Part shown: piece after piece, positions 31,882-40,278 of the stretch | Layout: each line of letters begins with the position of its first letter | Numbering within the stretch: the first letter of the stretch is position 1 | Assembly: GCA_022842465.1 (NCBI GenBank) | Contig: JALHPN010000050.1 | Span: 1 to 45,380 of the forward strand | From: Polyangiaceae bacterium | Lineage (GTDB): Bacteria > Myxococcota_A > Polyangia > Polyangiales > Polyangiaceae | Length of the DNA: 45,380 nt | Direction of reading: 5' to 3' | Translations under genes and position numbers: made by a program | Notes under the pieces: model-generated | Told to the model about the DNA's origin: nothing | Databases searched by the model: none | What the model saw: the letters and a program-made list of their open reading frames with translations, nothing else

Positions 31882-33375
31882 TCATGCCGCAGTCTCGACG
31901 AACATCGGTGGCTCGAGGTCGTCCTCGGTGAGGCCGGACGAGGGCGCTGCCACGATCCGGTTGCGCCCTGTCGCCTTCGCGACGTAGAGGGCGCGGTCGG
32001 CGCGCGACATGAGCCCGTCGAGCGTCTCGTCGTCCTCGAGGAGCGAAAGCCCCCCCGAGGCGGTCACGGGCACGACCGCCCCGGCGTCGTTCCGGACGAC
32101 GAGCGCCTCGATCGCGGCGCGGACGCGCTCGGCGGCGATCTCCGCGCTCGCGAGGTCGGGGACGGCGAGCGCGACGACGAGCTCCTCCCCGCCCCAGCGG
32201 GCGGCGACATCCGCCTTTCGGAGCATCGTCCGGAGGAGCTCGCCGAGGGCGGCGAGGACGCGGTCTCCCGTGGCGTGGCCGTGTCCGTCGTTGATCGCCT
32301 TGAACTTGTCGACGTCGAGGACCAGGAGGGCGACCGTCCCCACCCTGCGCGAGAGCTCGGGCTCGAGCGCGGCGATGAAGGCTCGTCGGTTGAGGAGGCC
32401 GGTCAAGAGATCGGTCGACGCGAGGCGCTGCGACTCCTCGACCAGGGAGGCGATGCAGAGCGGTCCGCCGAGCTCGCTCGCGACGAGGCTCGCGATCGAG
32501 CGCGCGGCGTCGGTCGACTCCGCCCCTCCGAGCGCGAGGCGCCCGATGAGACGGTCGCCGAACGGGATGCCGTGGACGACGGTCATCTCGTTGTCGATCT
32601 GCTCGGCGCGGGCGTCTTCGTCCTCGACGCGGGTGAGGACGACGCCGTCCTCCAGCGAGAGCGCCACGCGAGCCTCGGCCTCCGCCTGCGCGGCAGAGCG
32701 CGGGTGGAGGTGGAGCGCGACGCGGCGCGGGTCGGGGAGGCAGATCGCGAGCCACCGGTAGCCCACGACCTGCGACATGAACTGGGAGAGTCGGTCGAAG
32801 AGGCGGTCGACCGAGCCCGCGTGGGCGAGAGCGCGCACCTCGGAGGCGATCGCGAGGTCGAAGAGGGCGCGGTCGAGGTGCTGCGCGATGCGATCTCGGA
32901 TGTCGATGTTGCCGGGTGGGAGCTGGAAGAAGAAGCCGTCGCCGTCCCGGTTCTCGTCGGTCGCCTTGGCGAGGACACGGACGAGCTCACCGAACCGCCC
33001 CTTCGGCACGAAGGCGTGCGCGCCGGCGCGCTCGGCCCAGAAGCGGCTTCGCGGATCGTCGCGGTCGCCGCGCAGGATGACGGGGACCTCGGCCGTGGCG
33101 GCCTCCGAGCGGAGCAGACGGCAGAGCTGGATGCCGGAGACCCCGGGCATCCACAGGTCGGCCACGACCGCGGACGGGGGGTTCGCGAGCGCGATCTCCG
33201 CGCCCGCCGCGCCGTCCGGGGCACGCTCGACCTCGAATCCCTGCGCCGCGATCCGGTGGGAGAGCCGCTCTCCCCCCTCCGGATCCGCGTCGACGAGGAT
33301 GATGCGCCGGGCTCGATCCACGTCCTCTCGGAACGGCGGATCGGGTGCCGGCCTGAAGGTCCGGCCCGGGATCAT
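31882..33375 (-). CDS. REC-GAF-like-GGDEF diguanylate cyclase response regulator
   Basis: A 497-aa protein from ATG 33375 (MIPGRTFRP). A GTG at 33501 would add 42 residues with no domain, so I prefer the ATG. Residues about 20-140 are a receiver with VVADLWMPGVSG (phospho-Asp) and FVPKG. The middle ~170 residues look like a GAF-type sensor. The last ~170 are a GGDEF domain: STDLLTGLLNRRAF, DVDKFKAINDGHGHATGD, and RKADVAARWGGEEL. GGEEL is an active A-site, and RKAD five residues before it is an RxxD inhibitory site, so it should make cyclic di-GMP and be feedback-inhibited. The receiver links it to phosphorelay input; no kinase gene is adjacent. Confidence 0.94.
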   Translation of the reverse strand: MIPGRTFRPAPDPPFREDVDRARRIILVDADPEGGERLSHRIAAQGFEVERAPDGAAGAEIALANPPSAVVADLWMPGVSGIQLCRLLRSEAATAEVPVILRGDRDDPRSRFWAERAGAHAFVPKGRFGELVRVLAKATDENRDGDGFFFQLPPGNIDIRDRIAQHLDRALFDLAIASEVRALAHAGSVDRLFDRLSQFMSQVVGYRWLAICLPDPRRVALHLHPRSAAQAEAEARVALSLEDGVVLTRVEDEDARAEQIDNEMTVVHGIPFGDRLIGRLALGGAESTDAARSIASLVASELGGPLCIASLVEESQRLASTDLLTGLLNRRAFIAALEPELSRRVGTVALLVLDVDKFKAINDGHGHATGDRVLAALGELLRTMLRKADVAARWGGEELVVALAVPDLASAEIAAERVRAAIEALVVRNDAGAVVPVTASGGLSLLEDDETLDGLMSRADRALYVAKATGRNRIVAAPSSGLTEDDLEPPMFVETAA

Positions 33376-33570
33376 CGTCGATGCGCCGCACAGAGAGCCC
33401 CAGCACCGCCCGTCCTCGTCCGAGCGCGAGCGTGCTCGCACGTCCGGCGCGACAGGGGGAGAGGGATCCAGAGACGCAGCGATCGCGCCCTTGCGCCGCA
33501 CCCTCTCGGCCGGACACGCCGCACTTGCACGAAGACGTTACGAACTGGAACACTCGGCAAACCGACCGAC

Positions 33571-34038
33571 ATGGATCTCGCCTTCACGCCCGACGAGTCC
33601 GACCGCTCCTCGACGCCGCCAGGATCGGAGGTGCGCGCCGTGCCGCGCGGCGGGACCGAACGTCTGCGGGTGCTCGTCGTCGACGACTACGCGGACGTGC
33701 GAGCCCTCTACACGAGCGCGCTCGCCGAAGCGGGGTACGACGTGAGTGAAGCGCCCGACGGCGACTCCGCGGTCGAGCTCGCGACGCGCCTCGAGCCCGC
33801 CGTCATCCTGATCGACATGTGGATGCCGAACACGGACGGGTGGGAAGCGACGCGTCGCATCCGTGCGAGCGAGGAGGGCCGCCGCGCTCACATCATCGCG
33901 CTGACCGCCGCCGCGGGAGACGACAGTCGCCGCCTCGCCTTCGAGGCGGGCTGCGACGCGTTCATCGCGAAGCCGTGCACTCCCGACGTCGTCGTCGCGG
34001 CGGTCGACGCCGCCGCGCACCGCGACGCGAGGCACTGA
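33571..34038 (+). CDS. Single-domain response regulator
   Basis: A 155-aa protein: 30 unstructured residues (SDRSSTPPGSE) followed by a receiver with VVDDYADVR, phospho-Asp in LIDMWMPNTDG, TAAAG and AKPCTP. It is divergent from the diguanylate cyclase gene across 195 nt of DNA. The receiver resembles that of the protein at 35593-35979 (both have a VDDY motif and KPC), so the two may be paralogues. No output domain. Confidence 0.9.
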   Translation: MDLAFTPDESDRSSTPPGSEVRAVPRGGTERLRVLVVDDYADVRALYTSALAEAGYDVSEAPDGDSAVELATRLEPAVILIDMWMPNTDGWEATRRIRASEEGRRAHIIALTAAAGDDSRRLAFEAGCDAFIAKPCTPDVVVAAVDAAAHRDARH

Positions 34039-34046
34039 GCGGAGCC

Positions 34047-34769
34047 TCAGCGCTCGAAGGAGCCCGTGAGGGATCCGCGCGCGATCGCGTTCGCCTGGAG
34101 GACCGTGTCCGCCGCCGTGGGGCTCGTCTCGTTCGCCGCGACCGGCGCCGCCGCCATCGGCAGCGCGAGCACCTCGAAGCGATACTGGTGCGCGGCGTCC
34201 GCCGGCGGCGGGCACGGCCCCGACCACCCGTAGCTCGCACCGAAGCTCCAGTAGGTCTGCTTCGCTCCGGCCGGAACGGCCGGAGCCGCGTCCTTGACGA
34301 CGCCTTCGGCGAGCGTCGAGACGTTCGCGGGGATGTCCCAGATCACCCAGTGGTAGTTCCCGCTGCCGGCGAGCGAGAGGTCGCGGACCACGACCGCGAA
34401 GCTCGCGGCGGAGGCCGGCGCGCCCGTCCACGTGAGCGACGGCGAGAGGTTCGCCCCCTCGCACGTGTGCTGGGCGGGGATCGCGCCGCCCGCGGCGAAC
34501 GCCGGCGAGGTGACGGTCAGTGGGCCCGCCGGAACGACGGACGCGTCCGCGTCGGGTCCGGCGTCGACGGTCCCGCTCGAACCGGAAGACGAGCTCGCGC
34601 TGGAGGACGTGCTCCCGCCCGACGAGCTCGACGTGCTGCTCGTCGCGTCCGGGGTGCCGGCATCGAGGGGAGGCGTCGACGTCGTCGCGTCGTCCGAGGA
34701 GCACGCGACGAGCACGCCGAGGACACCGGAGATGGCGGCAGGGACGAAGCGGCGGAGGGCGGAGGACAT
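34047..34769 (-). CDS. PEBP-family (YbhB/YbcL-like) lipoprotein
   Basis: A 240-aa protein with lipobox LVAC and a Ser/Gly/Asp/Ala linker of about 60 residues. The C-terminal ~150 residues show the PEBP fold: TVTSPAFAAGGAIPAQHTCEG, LSPSLTWTGAP, SFAVVVRD, HWVIWDIPAN and the GWSGPCPP loop. PEBP/YbhB members bind small anionic ligands in bacteria; function is mostly unknown. The lipid anchor suggests it acts in the envelope. Convergent with the receiver gene, eight bases apart. Confidence 0.9.
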   Translation of the reverse strand: MSSALRRFVPAAISGVLGVLVACSSDDATTSTPPLDAGTPDATSSTSSSSGGSTSSSASSSSGSSGTVDAGPDADASVVPAGPLTVTSPAFAAGGAIPAQHTCEGANLSPSLTWTGAPASAASFAVVVRDLSLAGSGNYHWVIWDIPANVSTLAEGVVKDAAPAVPAGAKQTYWSFGASYGWSGPCPPPADAAHQYRFEVLALPMAAAPVAANETSPTAADTVLQANAIARGSLTGSFER

Positions 34770-34819
34770 GCCCCCGTTCTACCAGAACGCGGGGACTTCG
34801 GACCGAGGCGTTGGCCGTG

Positions 34820-34825
34820 TAGGCT
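34820..34825 (+). promoter_or_regulatory. TAGGCT -10-like box, 6 nt before start
   Basis: TAGGCT lies six bases before ATG 34832; TTCGGA at 34797-34802 with a 17-base spacer is a weak -35 candidate. The gap to the divergent PEBP gene is only 62 nt, so the promoters of both are compact. Confidence 0.4.
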
Positions 34826-34831
34826 CCGCAC

Positions 34832-35494
34832 ATGAGCACCTTCCTGATCACCGGCGCGAACCGCGGCATCGGTCTCGAGCTGACGCGAGCCTTCCGCGCG
34901 CGGGGGGACGACGTCGTCGGCGTGTGCCGGACGAGCAGCCGCGAGCTCGACGCGACGGGTGCGCGCGTGGAGGCCGGGGTCGACGTCACCGTCGCGGACG
35001 GAGTGGACGCGCTCGCCAAGCGCCTCGCCGACGCCCGCGTCGACGTCCTCGTGAACAACGCGGGCATCCTCGAGCCCGACGCGCTCGACACGTTCGACGC
35101 CGCCACCCTGCGTCGCCAGATGGAAGTGAACGCGTTCGGGCCGCTCCTCCTCACCCGCGCGCTCCTCCCGCGGATCGCCCCGAAGGGCGGCAAGGTCGTC
35201 GTCATGACGAGCCGCATGGGGTCGATCGCGGACAACGGCTCGGGCGCCTTCTACGGCTATCGGATGTCCAAGGCGGCCGTGAACGCCGCCTTCGTCTCGC
35301 TCGCGCGCGATCTCGCTCCTCGCGGGATCGCCGTCGGCATCTTCCATCCCGGGATGGTGGCCACCGAGATGACCGGCGGACGCGGGATCCCTCCCGCAGA
35401 GGCCGCCCGTGGGCTCGTCCAGCGCATCGACGAGCTCGACCTCGGCCGTTCGGGGAAGTTCCTCCACCAGAACGGGGACGAGCTGCCCTGGTGA
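34832..35494 (+). CDS. Short-chain dehydrogenase/reductase
   Basis: A 220-aa classical SDR: TGANRGIG for the cofactor loop, VNNAG, a central Ser (VMTSRMG) and the catalytic pair in YGYRMSKAAV (YxxxK). The acidic/basic pattern after the loop (CRTSS) hints at NADP preference. Most like the C-factor/sniffer group; the C-factor group is known in myxobacteria for the CsgA signal, but I see no diagnostic residue that makes this CsgA. Substrate unknown. Confidence 0.88.
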   Translation: MSTFLITGANRGIGLELTRAFRARGDDVVGVCRTSSRELDATGARVEAGVDVTVADGVDALAKRLADARVDVLVNNAGILEPDALDTFDAATLRRQMEVNAFGPLLLTRALLPRIAPKGGKVVVMTSRMGSIADNGSGAFYGYRMSKAAVNAAFVSLARDLAPRGIAVGIFHPGMVATEMTGGRGIPPAEAARGLVQRIDELDLGRSGKFLHQNGDELPW

Positions 35495-35556
35495 ACGTGC
35501 CGGCGGAGCACGCGCGCGACGACGTGTCGCGCGGCGCCTTTTCGCGGGCGTTCGCT

Positions 35557-35586
35557 TTGCCTGCCGGTAGGTCACCGACCTAGGTT
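35557..35586 (+). promoter_or_regulatory. Promoter with a dyad between -35 and -10
   Basis: TTGCCT (35557-35562), an 18-base spacer, and TAGGTT (35581-35586), which ends six bases before the GTG at 35593. TAGGTC-ACC-GACCTA (35568-35582), a perfect 6-3-6 dyad, sits in the spacer and overlaps the -10. Elongated spacers with a dyad are typical of MerR-type activators, but no such gene is nearby. Confidence 0.45.
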
Positions 35587-35592
35587 TCCCGG

Positions 35593-35979
35593 GTGGCGGA
35601 CGTCTTCAGGATCCTCGTGGTGGACGACTACGAGGACGCGCGCACCCTCTACGCCGAGGCGCTGCGCGAGAGCGGCTTCGTCGTCTGGACCGCATCGGAC
35701 GGCGCCGAGGCGGTCGCGAAGGCGCACCAGCATCGCCCTCACGCCATCGTGATGGACCTCGCGATGCCGATCGTCGACGGCTTCTCTGCGACCCAGACGC
35801 TCAAGGCGGACCCACGGACGCGTGGAATCTTCATCCTCGCGCTCACCGGCCATGCCGAGCGTTCGTTCGTCGGTCGCGCCTACGCCTCGAACGTCGACGC
35901 GATCATGCTGAAGCCGTGCTCGCCGCTCGACCTCGTCGCGCGCATCCGGGCGGAGTCGTCACGGGGACGCGAGTCGTGA
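35593..35979 (+). CDS. Single-domain response regulator
   Basis: A 128-aa receiver from GTG 35593. Acidic pocket VVDDYEDAR, phospho-Asp in IVMDLAMPIVDG, ALTGHAE and MLKPCSP. No output domain. It resembles the receiver at 33571-34038. Convergent with the giant kinase gene, 15 bases apart. Confidence 0.9.
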   Translation: MADVFRILVVDDYEDARTLYAEALRESGFVVWTASDGAEAVAKAHQHRPHAIVMDLAMPIVDGFSATQTLKADPRTRGIFILALTGHAERSFVGRAYASNVDAIMLKPCSPLDLVARIRAESSRGRES

Positions 35980-35994
35980 TCGGCGGCGTTTCGC

Positions 35995-38900
35995 TCAGAG
36001 CGCCGCGCCGAACTCTCGTCCGAAGTCGAGCGGGTTCGGTCGGTCCCGCGGGTCGAGCGCCGTCGCCGCGCGGAGGATCTTGGCGATCGCCGCCGGGTAG
36101 GACTCGAGCCGCTTCGGATCCTCGAAGGGGTCACGCTTCATGTGCGCGAGGATGCGGTCGCGCGGGTTCTCGACGTCGTCGAAGAACGCACGCCCGGTGG
36201 TGACGTTGTAGATCGTGCCGGCGAGCGCGTAGACGTCACAGCGCGGATCGAGATCGACGGGATCGAGGACCTGCTCGGGCGCGATGTACCCCGCCGTGCC
36301 CGCCACGAAGCGGCCGGCGGCGTCTCGAGGGACGCGCGCGCTCCGGACCATGCCGAAGTCGATGACGACCGTCGAGAGCGGCGTCGCCACCGCAGGATCG
36401 CGATGATCGCTCCCCTCGAAGCGCACGCCGCCGGCGAGGGGGAGCCGGAGCCAGATGTTCGCCGGCTTGACGTCGCGATGGACGAGGCCTGCGCTGTGGA
36501 GCGCCGCGAGCCCCGCACACGCCTCGTGGACGACGCGACGGAGCTCGAAGAGCGACATCAGCCTGGCGCCCGCGTACTGCTTCAGGTCCGCGCCGATGAG
36601 GTACTCGAGCACCAGGTACGGGATCTGCCCGTTCACGACGCCGCGGTCGATGATGTTCGCGACGTTCGGGTGGTAGAGCCCCGCGAGCGCATTCGCCTCC
36701 TCGACGAACGACGCGAGGATGCCCGCGCGCTCCGTGTCGTTCGCGTTCTGGAGCGCATCCGCCTTCGGGATCTTGAGGACGAAGAAGCGATCGGCGCCCG
36801 GCTTCCGCACGAGCCACACCGAGCCGATGCCCCCCTCTCCGAGGGGCTTCACGAGCTCGTAGCCCTCGATGATCTTGGCCTCCTTCTTCTTCGGCGCAGG
36901 TGGAGGCGGCGGAGTGCGACGAATCGCAGCGCTCACGGCCCCTTCGAGGAGGCGCGACGCGATCGGCCCGAGCGAGGCGAGCCAGACGTCGAGCATCGCG
37001 AGCTCGCGCGCGCGGACGGCCCGCGCGACGAGGCCGGCGACGCGTGGAGCGTTCTCGGTCTCGCGTCGGCGCAGCGAGTCGTCGACGATCGACGTGTCTC
37101 CGGCGGGGTGGAGCGCCTTGACCGGGTCGGCGAGCGCGGCGTGGAGCCGATCTCCGGCGAACACGAGGTCGAGGCAGACCGCCTCGAGCTCGGGATGCGA
37201 GGCGGAGGCGGAGCGGAAGACGCGGAGCGCGCGCGCGAGGTTCGCGAGCCCGTGCGCGAGCTCGGTGTCCTCGGCGTGGAGCGCCGACAGCGCGGTCGCG
37301 ACGGCGTCGGCCCAGGCGCCGTCGGGGCCGGCCGACGTCAGGGTCGCGCGGAGCACGTCGGCCCGGTCGATGCACGTCGTGAGCGCGCTCCCGGCGAGCA
37401 TCGGCAGCGCCGTCGCGAGCTGCTCGAGCATCGCCGGCCGATCGATGACGAGCCCCCACCACGCCGCGAACGGACCGAGCCAGCGGACGTCGTCGACCTC
37501 GCCGAGGGCGGTGCCACGCGCCGTGTCGACCAGGCGCCAGAAGAGCGTCGCGAGCGCGCTCCGGAGCGCAGGCGGAAGGTCGCGCGAGCCGTCGGCCAGG
37601 CCCTCGATCTTCCGCAGCCACAGGCACGTGTCGTGGGCGGTCGCGCCGCGCCCCGGGCCGAGCTCGCCGTCCTCGCCGCACGCGTCGAGCGCGTAGCCGC
37701 CGAGACGGATCGCGAGCACCTCGAGCTGCGCGTCGTCCGAGGCCGCGTCACCGCCGGCCGCCTCCCGACGCTCCCGGACGACCTCGAGGATCTCGGCGGG
37801 CGCGCGCGCCATGCTCTTCCAGGTCTCCTCGAGGTCGGGCGCGTCGACGCCGTCGATCGTCGGACGCGTCGCGAGGAGCGGCGCCCAGAGGCGGAGCGCG
37901 AACGCCCGCGAGCACCCCTCGAGCGCGTTCATCGCCGCCGCGCGCTGGCGGAGCCGGCCCGTACCGAGGACGAGACGCTTGGCCTCGTCGAAGGCGGGTG
38001 AGAGGGCGACGGCGAAGCGAGCCGCGCGCGCGTCGGCCTCCTCGTCGTCGTACTGCGCCGCGACACGCATGAGGTTCTCGATGCCGTGCTCGAGATCGAG
38101 GGGGTCGCGCTCGGCGACGTCGAGCGGATCGGTGACGGCGATGACCTCGATCCAGCGACGCATCTCCTCCGGGGTCGTCGCGCGTGCGCGCCGCGCCTGC
38201 TCGCGTAGGATCCGAAGAGGGTCCTCGACGTCACGATCACGCTCGCCTCGGCGCCAGAGGGTCGAGAGCCCTCGCGCGAGGGCGCGGGCCGCGATGGCGC
38301 CTCCGTCTCCGTCGAGGATGCGCTTGGCGAGTCGATCCCAGAGGTCGCGACGCTCGAAGAAGAGGTACGGGGTCGCTGCGGCGATCGCCGCGAGGCCCCA
38401 GGCCGCCTCCTCCTTCGAGTCGATGATGGCGGAGAGCTGGCTCGCGAGGAGGAAGGTCAGGCGCGTCACGGGGAGAGACGCGAGCGCCGTGATCGCGCGC
38501 TGGCGGAGCACCTGGGACTCGCCCATCGCCCAGTCGAGCAGGGTGCCTTCGAGCTGATCGAGCGGCCCCGTGAGCCGACCGAGGGCGCGCGCGGCGTGGA
38601 CCCAGACGAGCGGCTCGGGATGGAGGAGGAGGGGCTGGAGCACCTGCAGCGTGCGCCCGACGAGCTCGGGGTCCGCGGCCGGAGGCATGCCGCTCGACGC
38701 GATCTCGAGGCACCGGGCGGCGAGGACGCGGCCTCGCAGGGCGCCGCGCGCCGGCGCGCCGACCATGACCTCGAAGGTGGAGGTGCTCCCCCAGATCCAA
38801 GACGCGAGGGCGGGGAGCTCGACGGCGGCGGCGCCCGCCTCCCAGACGAGGATCTCGAGACGCGCGCGCGCCTCGGCGTTGAGCGGCTCCGAGAGCGCGA

Positions 38901-39327
38901 TGCCGTTGCCGAGGAGAGGGGCCGACGAGAGCGCATCGACGAGGGGACCTTCGACGACGCGCTCCCGAACGGCAGACACCACCGACTCGCGTGTCTCGTC
39001 GTCGACCGCGGAGGCCGCGGAGGCCGCGGCGCGGAGGAGGGGCGCGAGGGCGAGATCGCGCCGCCACGCGCTCGCGTGGCAGAACGCGACGAGGGCCCTC
39101 ACGGCGTCCGGATCGAGCAGCTCCCCGAGCGCAGCCGCGTCGTCTGCGCTCGTCGCCGGGAGGAAGGCGTCCAGCACCTCGACGTGCTCGCGCGCCCCCG
39201 GAGGCAGCTCCCGCGCGCCCGTGCGCGAGCGCCAGTGCGCATCGAGGGCCTCGCCGAGATCGTCCTCGGCGCGGAGGAGCGCCCCGAGGGCGGACAGCGG
39301 ATCACGTACCTGGACGGGGCTCGTCAT
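35995..39327 (-). CDS. Ser/Thr protein kinase with an ~810-residue N-terminal helical domain
   Basis: An 1110-aa protein with the kinase at the C-terminal end, an unusual order. Residues 819-1110 form a complete Hanks-type kinase: GEGGIGSVW, Lys in FVLKIPK, EEANALAGLYHPN, HRDVKPAN (residues 950-957), VIDFGMV and GTAGYIAPE. All catalytic residues are present, unlike the kinase-like protein at 13266. The first ~810 residues are almost all helical, with HEAT-like units such as PEPLVWVHAARALGRL and SQVLRQRAITALASL, and no membrane segment. The helical part may bind partners or sense a signal. A TATCCT box lies 11 bases before the ATG. No partner can be named. Confidence 0.9.
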   Translation of the reverse strand: MTSPVQVRDPLSALGALLRAEDDLGEALDAHWRSRTGARELPPGAREHVEVLDAFLPATSADDAAALGELLDPDAVRALVAFCHASAWRRDLALAPLLRAAASAASAVDDETRESVVSAVRERVVEGPLVDALSSAPLLGNGIALSEPLNAEARARLEILVWEAGAAAVELPALASWIWGSTSTFEVMVGAPARGALRGRVLAARCLEIASSGMPPAADPELVGRTLQVLQPLLLHPEPLVWVHAARALGRLTGPLDQLEGTLLDWAMGESQVLRQRAITALASLPVTRLTFLLASQLSAIIDSKEEAAWGLAAIAAATPYLFFERRDLWDRLAKRILDGDGGAIAARALARGLSTLWRRGERDRDVEDPLRILREQARRARATTPEEMRRWIEVIAVTDPLDVAERDPLDLEHGIENLMRVAAQYDDEEADARAARFAVALSPAFDEAKRLVLGTGRLRQRAAAMNALEGCSRAFALRLWAPLLATRPTIDGVDAPDLEETWKSMARAPAEILEVVRERREAAGGDAASDDAQLEVLAIRLGGYALDACGEDGELGPGRGATAHDTCLWLRKIEGLADGSRDLPPALRSALATLFWRLVDTARGTALGEVDDVRWLGPFAAWWGLVIDRPAMLEQLATALPMLAGSALTTCIDRADVLRATLTSAGPDGAWADAVATALSALHAEDTELAHGLANLARALRVFRSASASHPELEAVCLDLVFAGDRLHAALADPVKALHPAGDTSIVDDSLRRRETENAPRVAGLVARAVRARELAMLDVWLASLGPIASRLLEGAVSAAIRRTPPPPPAPKKKEAKIIEGYELVKPLGEGGIGSVWLVRKPGADRFFVLKIPKADALQNANDTERAGILASFVEEANALAGLYHPNVANIIDRGVVNGQIPYLVLEYLIGADLKQYAGARLMSLFELRRVVHEACAGLAALHSAGLVHRDVKPANIWLRLPLAGGVRFEGSDHRDPAVATPLSTVVIDFGMVRSARVPRDAAGRFVAGTAGYIAPEQVLDPVDLDPRCDVYALAGTIYNVTTGRAFFDDVENPRDRILAHMKRDPFEDPKRLESYPAAIAKILRAATALDPRDRPNPLDFGREFGAAL

Positions 39328-39338
39328 GGGGCGAGACC

Positions 39339-39344
39339 AGGATA
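39339..39344 (-). promoter_or_regulatory. TATCCT -10-like box before the giant kinase
   Basis: On the minus strand TATCCT lies 11 bases before the ATG at 39327, in the 111-nt gap after the barrel protein gene. No clear -35 or Shine-Dalgarno sequence. Confidence 0.3.
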
Positions 39345-39438
39345 CCGTCGCCGCGCGGGGGCGTCGCGCGGACTGAGCCTGGCGCTCCCCGGCGCGCTCT
39401 CGGGCGCGGATCGGCCGCGTCCTCCCCTGCGACCCCGG

Positions 39439-40278
39439 CTACTTGAAGACGATCCCGGTCGAGACCACGAGGGAGAGATCCCAGGGATGACCGAGCCGGT
39501 CGGCGGGGTGGAAGGTGGCCTCCGCGACGCCGCGAACGTCGAGCACGCGGAGGGCGACGCTCTCGGCGACGTCGATCTCGAGGCCGACGCCGACGTGGCC
39601 GCCGACGCGCGCGAAGCGGCGACCACCCTCGTCCGTCGGCCAGCTGTGACCGATCTGGCCGCCGACGCGGGCGTAGAGATGCGTGAAGTAGCCGTCGTCC
39701 CAGAGGTTCACGAGCACGGAGGCCGGTGAGACCACCACGTCGACCGTGCCGATCGTCCCGCCGGCGGTGACCTGCGTCTCCACGAAGTCGACCCCGAACG
39801 AGCGACGCCGCCACGGAACGAAGAGGCATCCGCCGCCGTGAAACCCCGAGTGGAGGCCGAGCCGCGCGATGCCGCAGGCGGAGAAGCCGGTCCGATAGCC
39901 GCCGTGCCGCGCCGTGAGGACGGGCGGAGGCGGAGGCGGAGGGGGCAGGTTCGGCGGGATCACGACGGGCGTCGCCCGGGGCTCGGGCGCTGCCGGTGGG
40001 GGCGGCGGAGGGGGCGGCGGCGGCGGCGGCGGGACGTTCGCCTGCCCGCTGCCGTTCGCCTGCCCGTTGCCGTTGGCGTTGCCGCTCGCGTTGCCGCTCG
40101 CGCCGTTCGGGCCGACCTGTCCGCCCGCCTGACCGCCGGCGGACGCGCCGCCCTGACCGTTGCTCTGCGCGCAGATCGCCGTCCCCGGCACACACCACGC
40201 GGGCGGCGCGGACTGGGCTCGCGCCTCGAGCGGCGCGAGCCCGACCGCGAGCACGAGCGCGACGGTCGCGCGCCTCAT
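39439..40278 (-). CDS. Secreted protein with Gly/Asn and poly-Pro linkers and a barrel-like C-terminus
   Basis: A 279-aa protein with a signal peptide (ARA|QS). Residues 38-81 form a Gly/Asn/Gln/Ala repeat (NASGNANGNGQANGSGQAN), residues 83-95 are 13 consecutive prolines, and 112-119 are eight more. Residues 125-279 are beta-rich and barrel-like (FGVDFVETQVTAGG, LYARVGGQIGHSW, VGVGLEIDV). It ends without a terminal Phe (IVFK), so a barrel call is tentative. The long Pro linker may span a distance such as the periplasm or cell wall. The gene overlaps the upstream one by four bases. Confidence 0.72.
   Translation of the reverse strand: MRRATVALVLAVGLAPLEARAQSAPPAWCVPGTAICAQSNGQGGASAGGQAGGQVGPNGASGNASGNANGNGQANGSGQANVPPPPPPPPPPPPPAAPEPRATPVVIPPNLPPPPPPPPVLTARHGGYRTGFSACGIARLGLHSGFHGGGCLFVPWRRRSFGVDFVETQVTAGGTIGTVDVVVSPASVLVNLWDDGYFTHLYARVGGQIGHSWPTDEGGRRFARVGGHVGVGLEIDVAESVALRVLDVRGVAEATFHPADRLGHPWDLSLVVSTGIVFK

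Noticed and set aside
33376..33501. GTG 33501 start for the diguanylate cyclase
   Set aside because: It would add 42 residues with no domain ahead of a normal receiver start; ATG 33375 is more likely.
34832..35494. csgA (C-signal) assignment for the SDR
   Set aside because: General SDR motifs are shared by very many enzymes, and I see nothing specific to CsgA.
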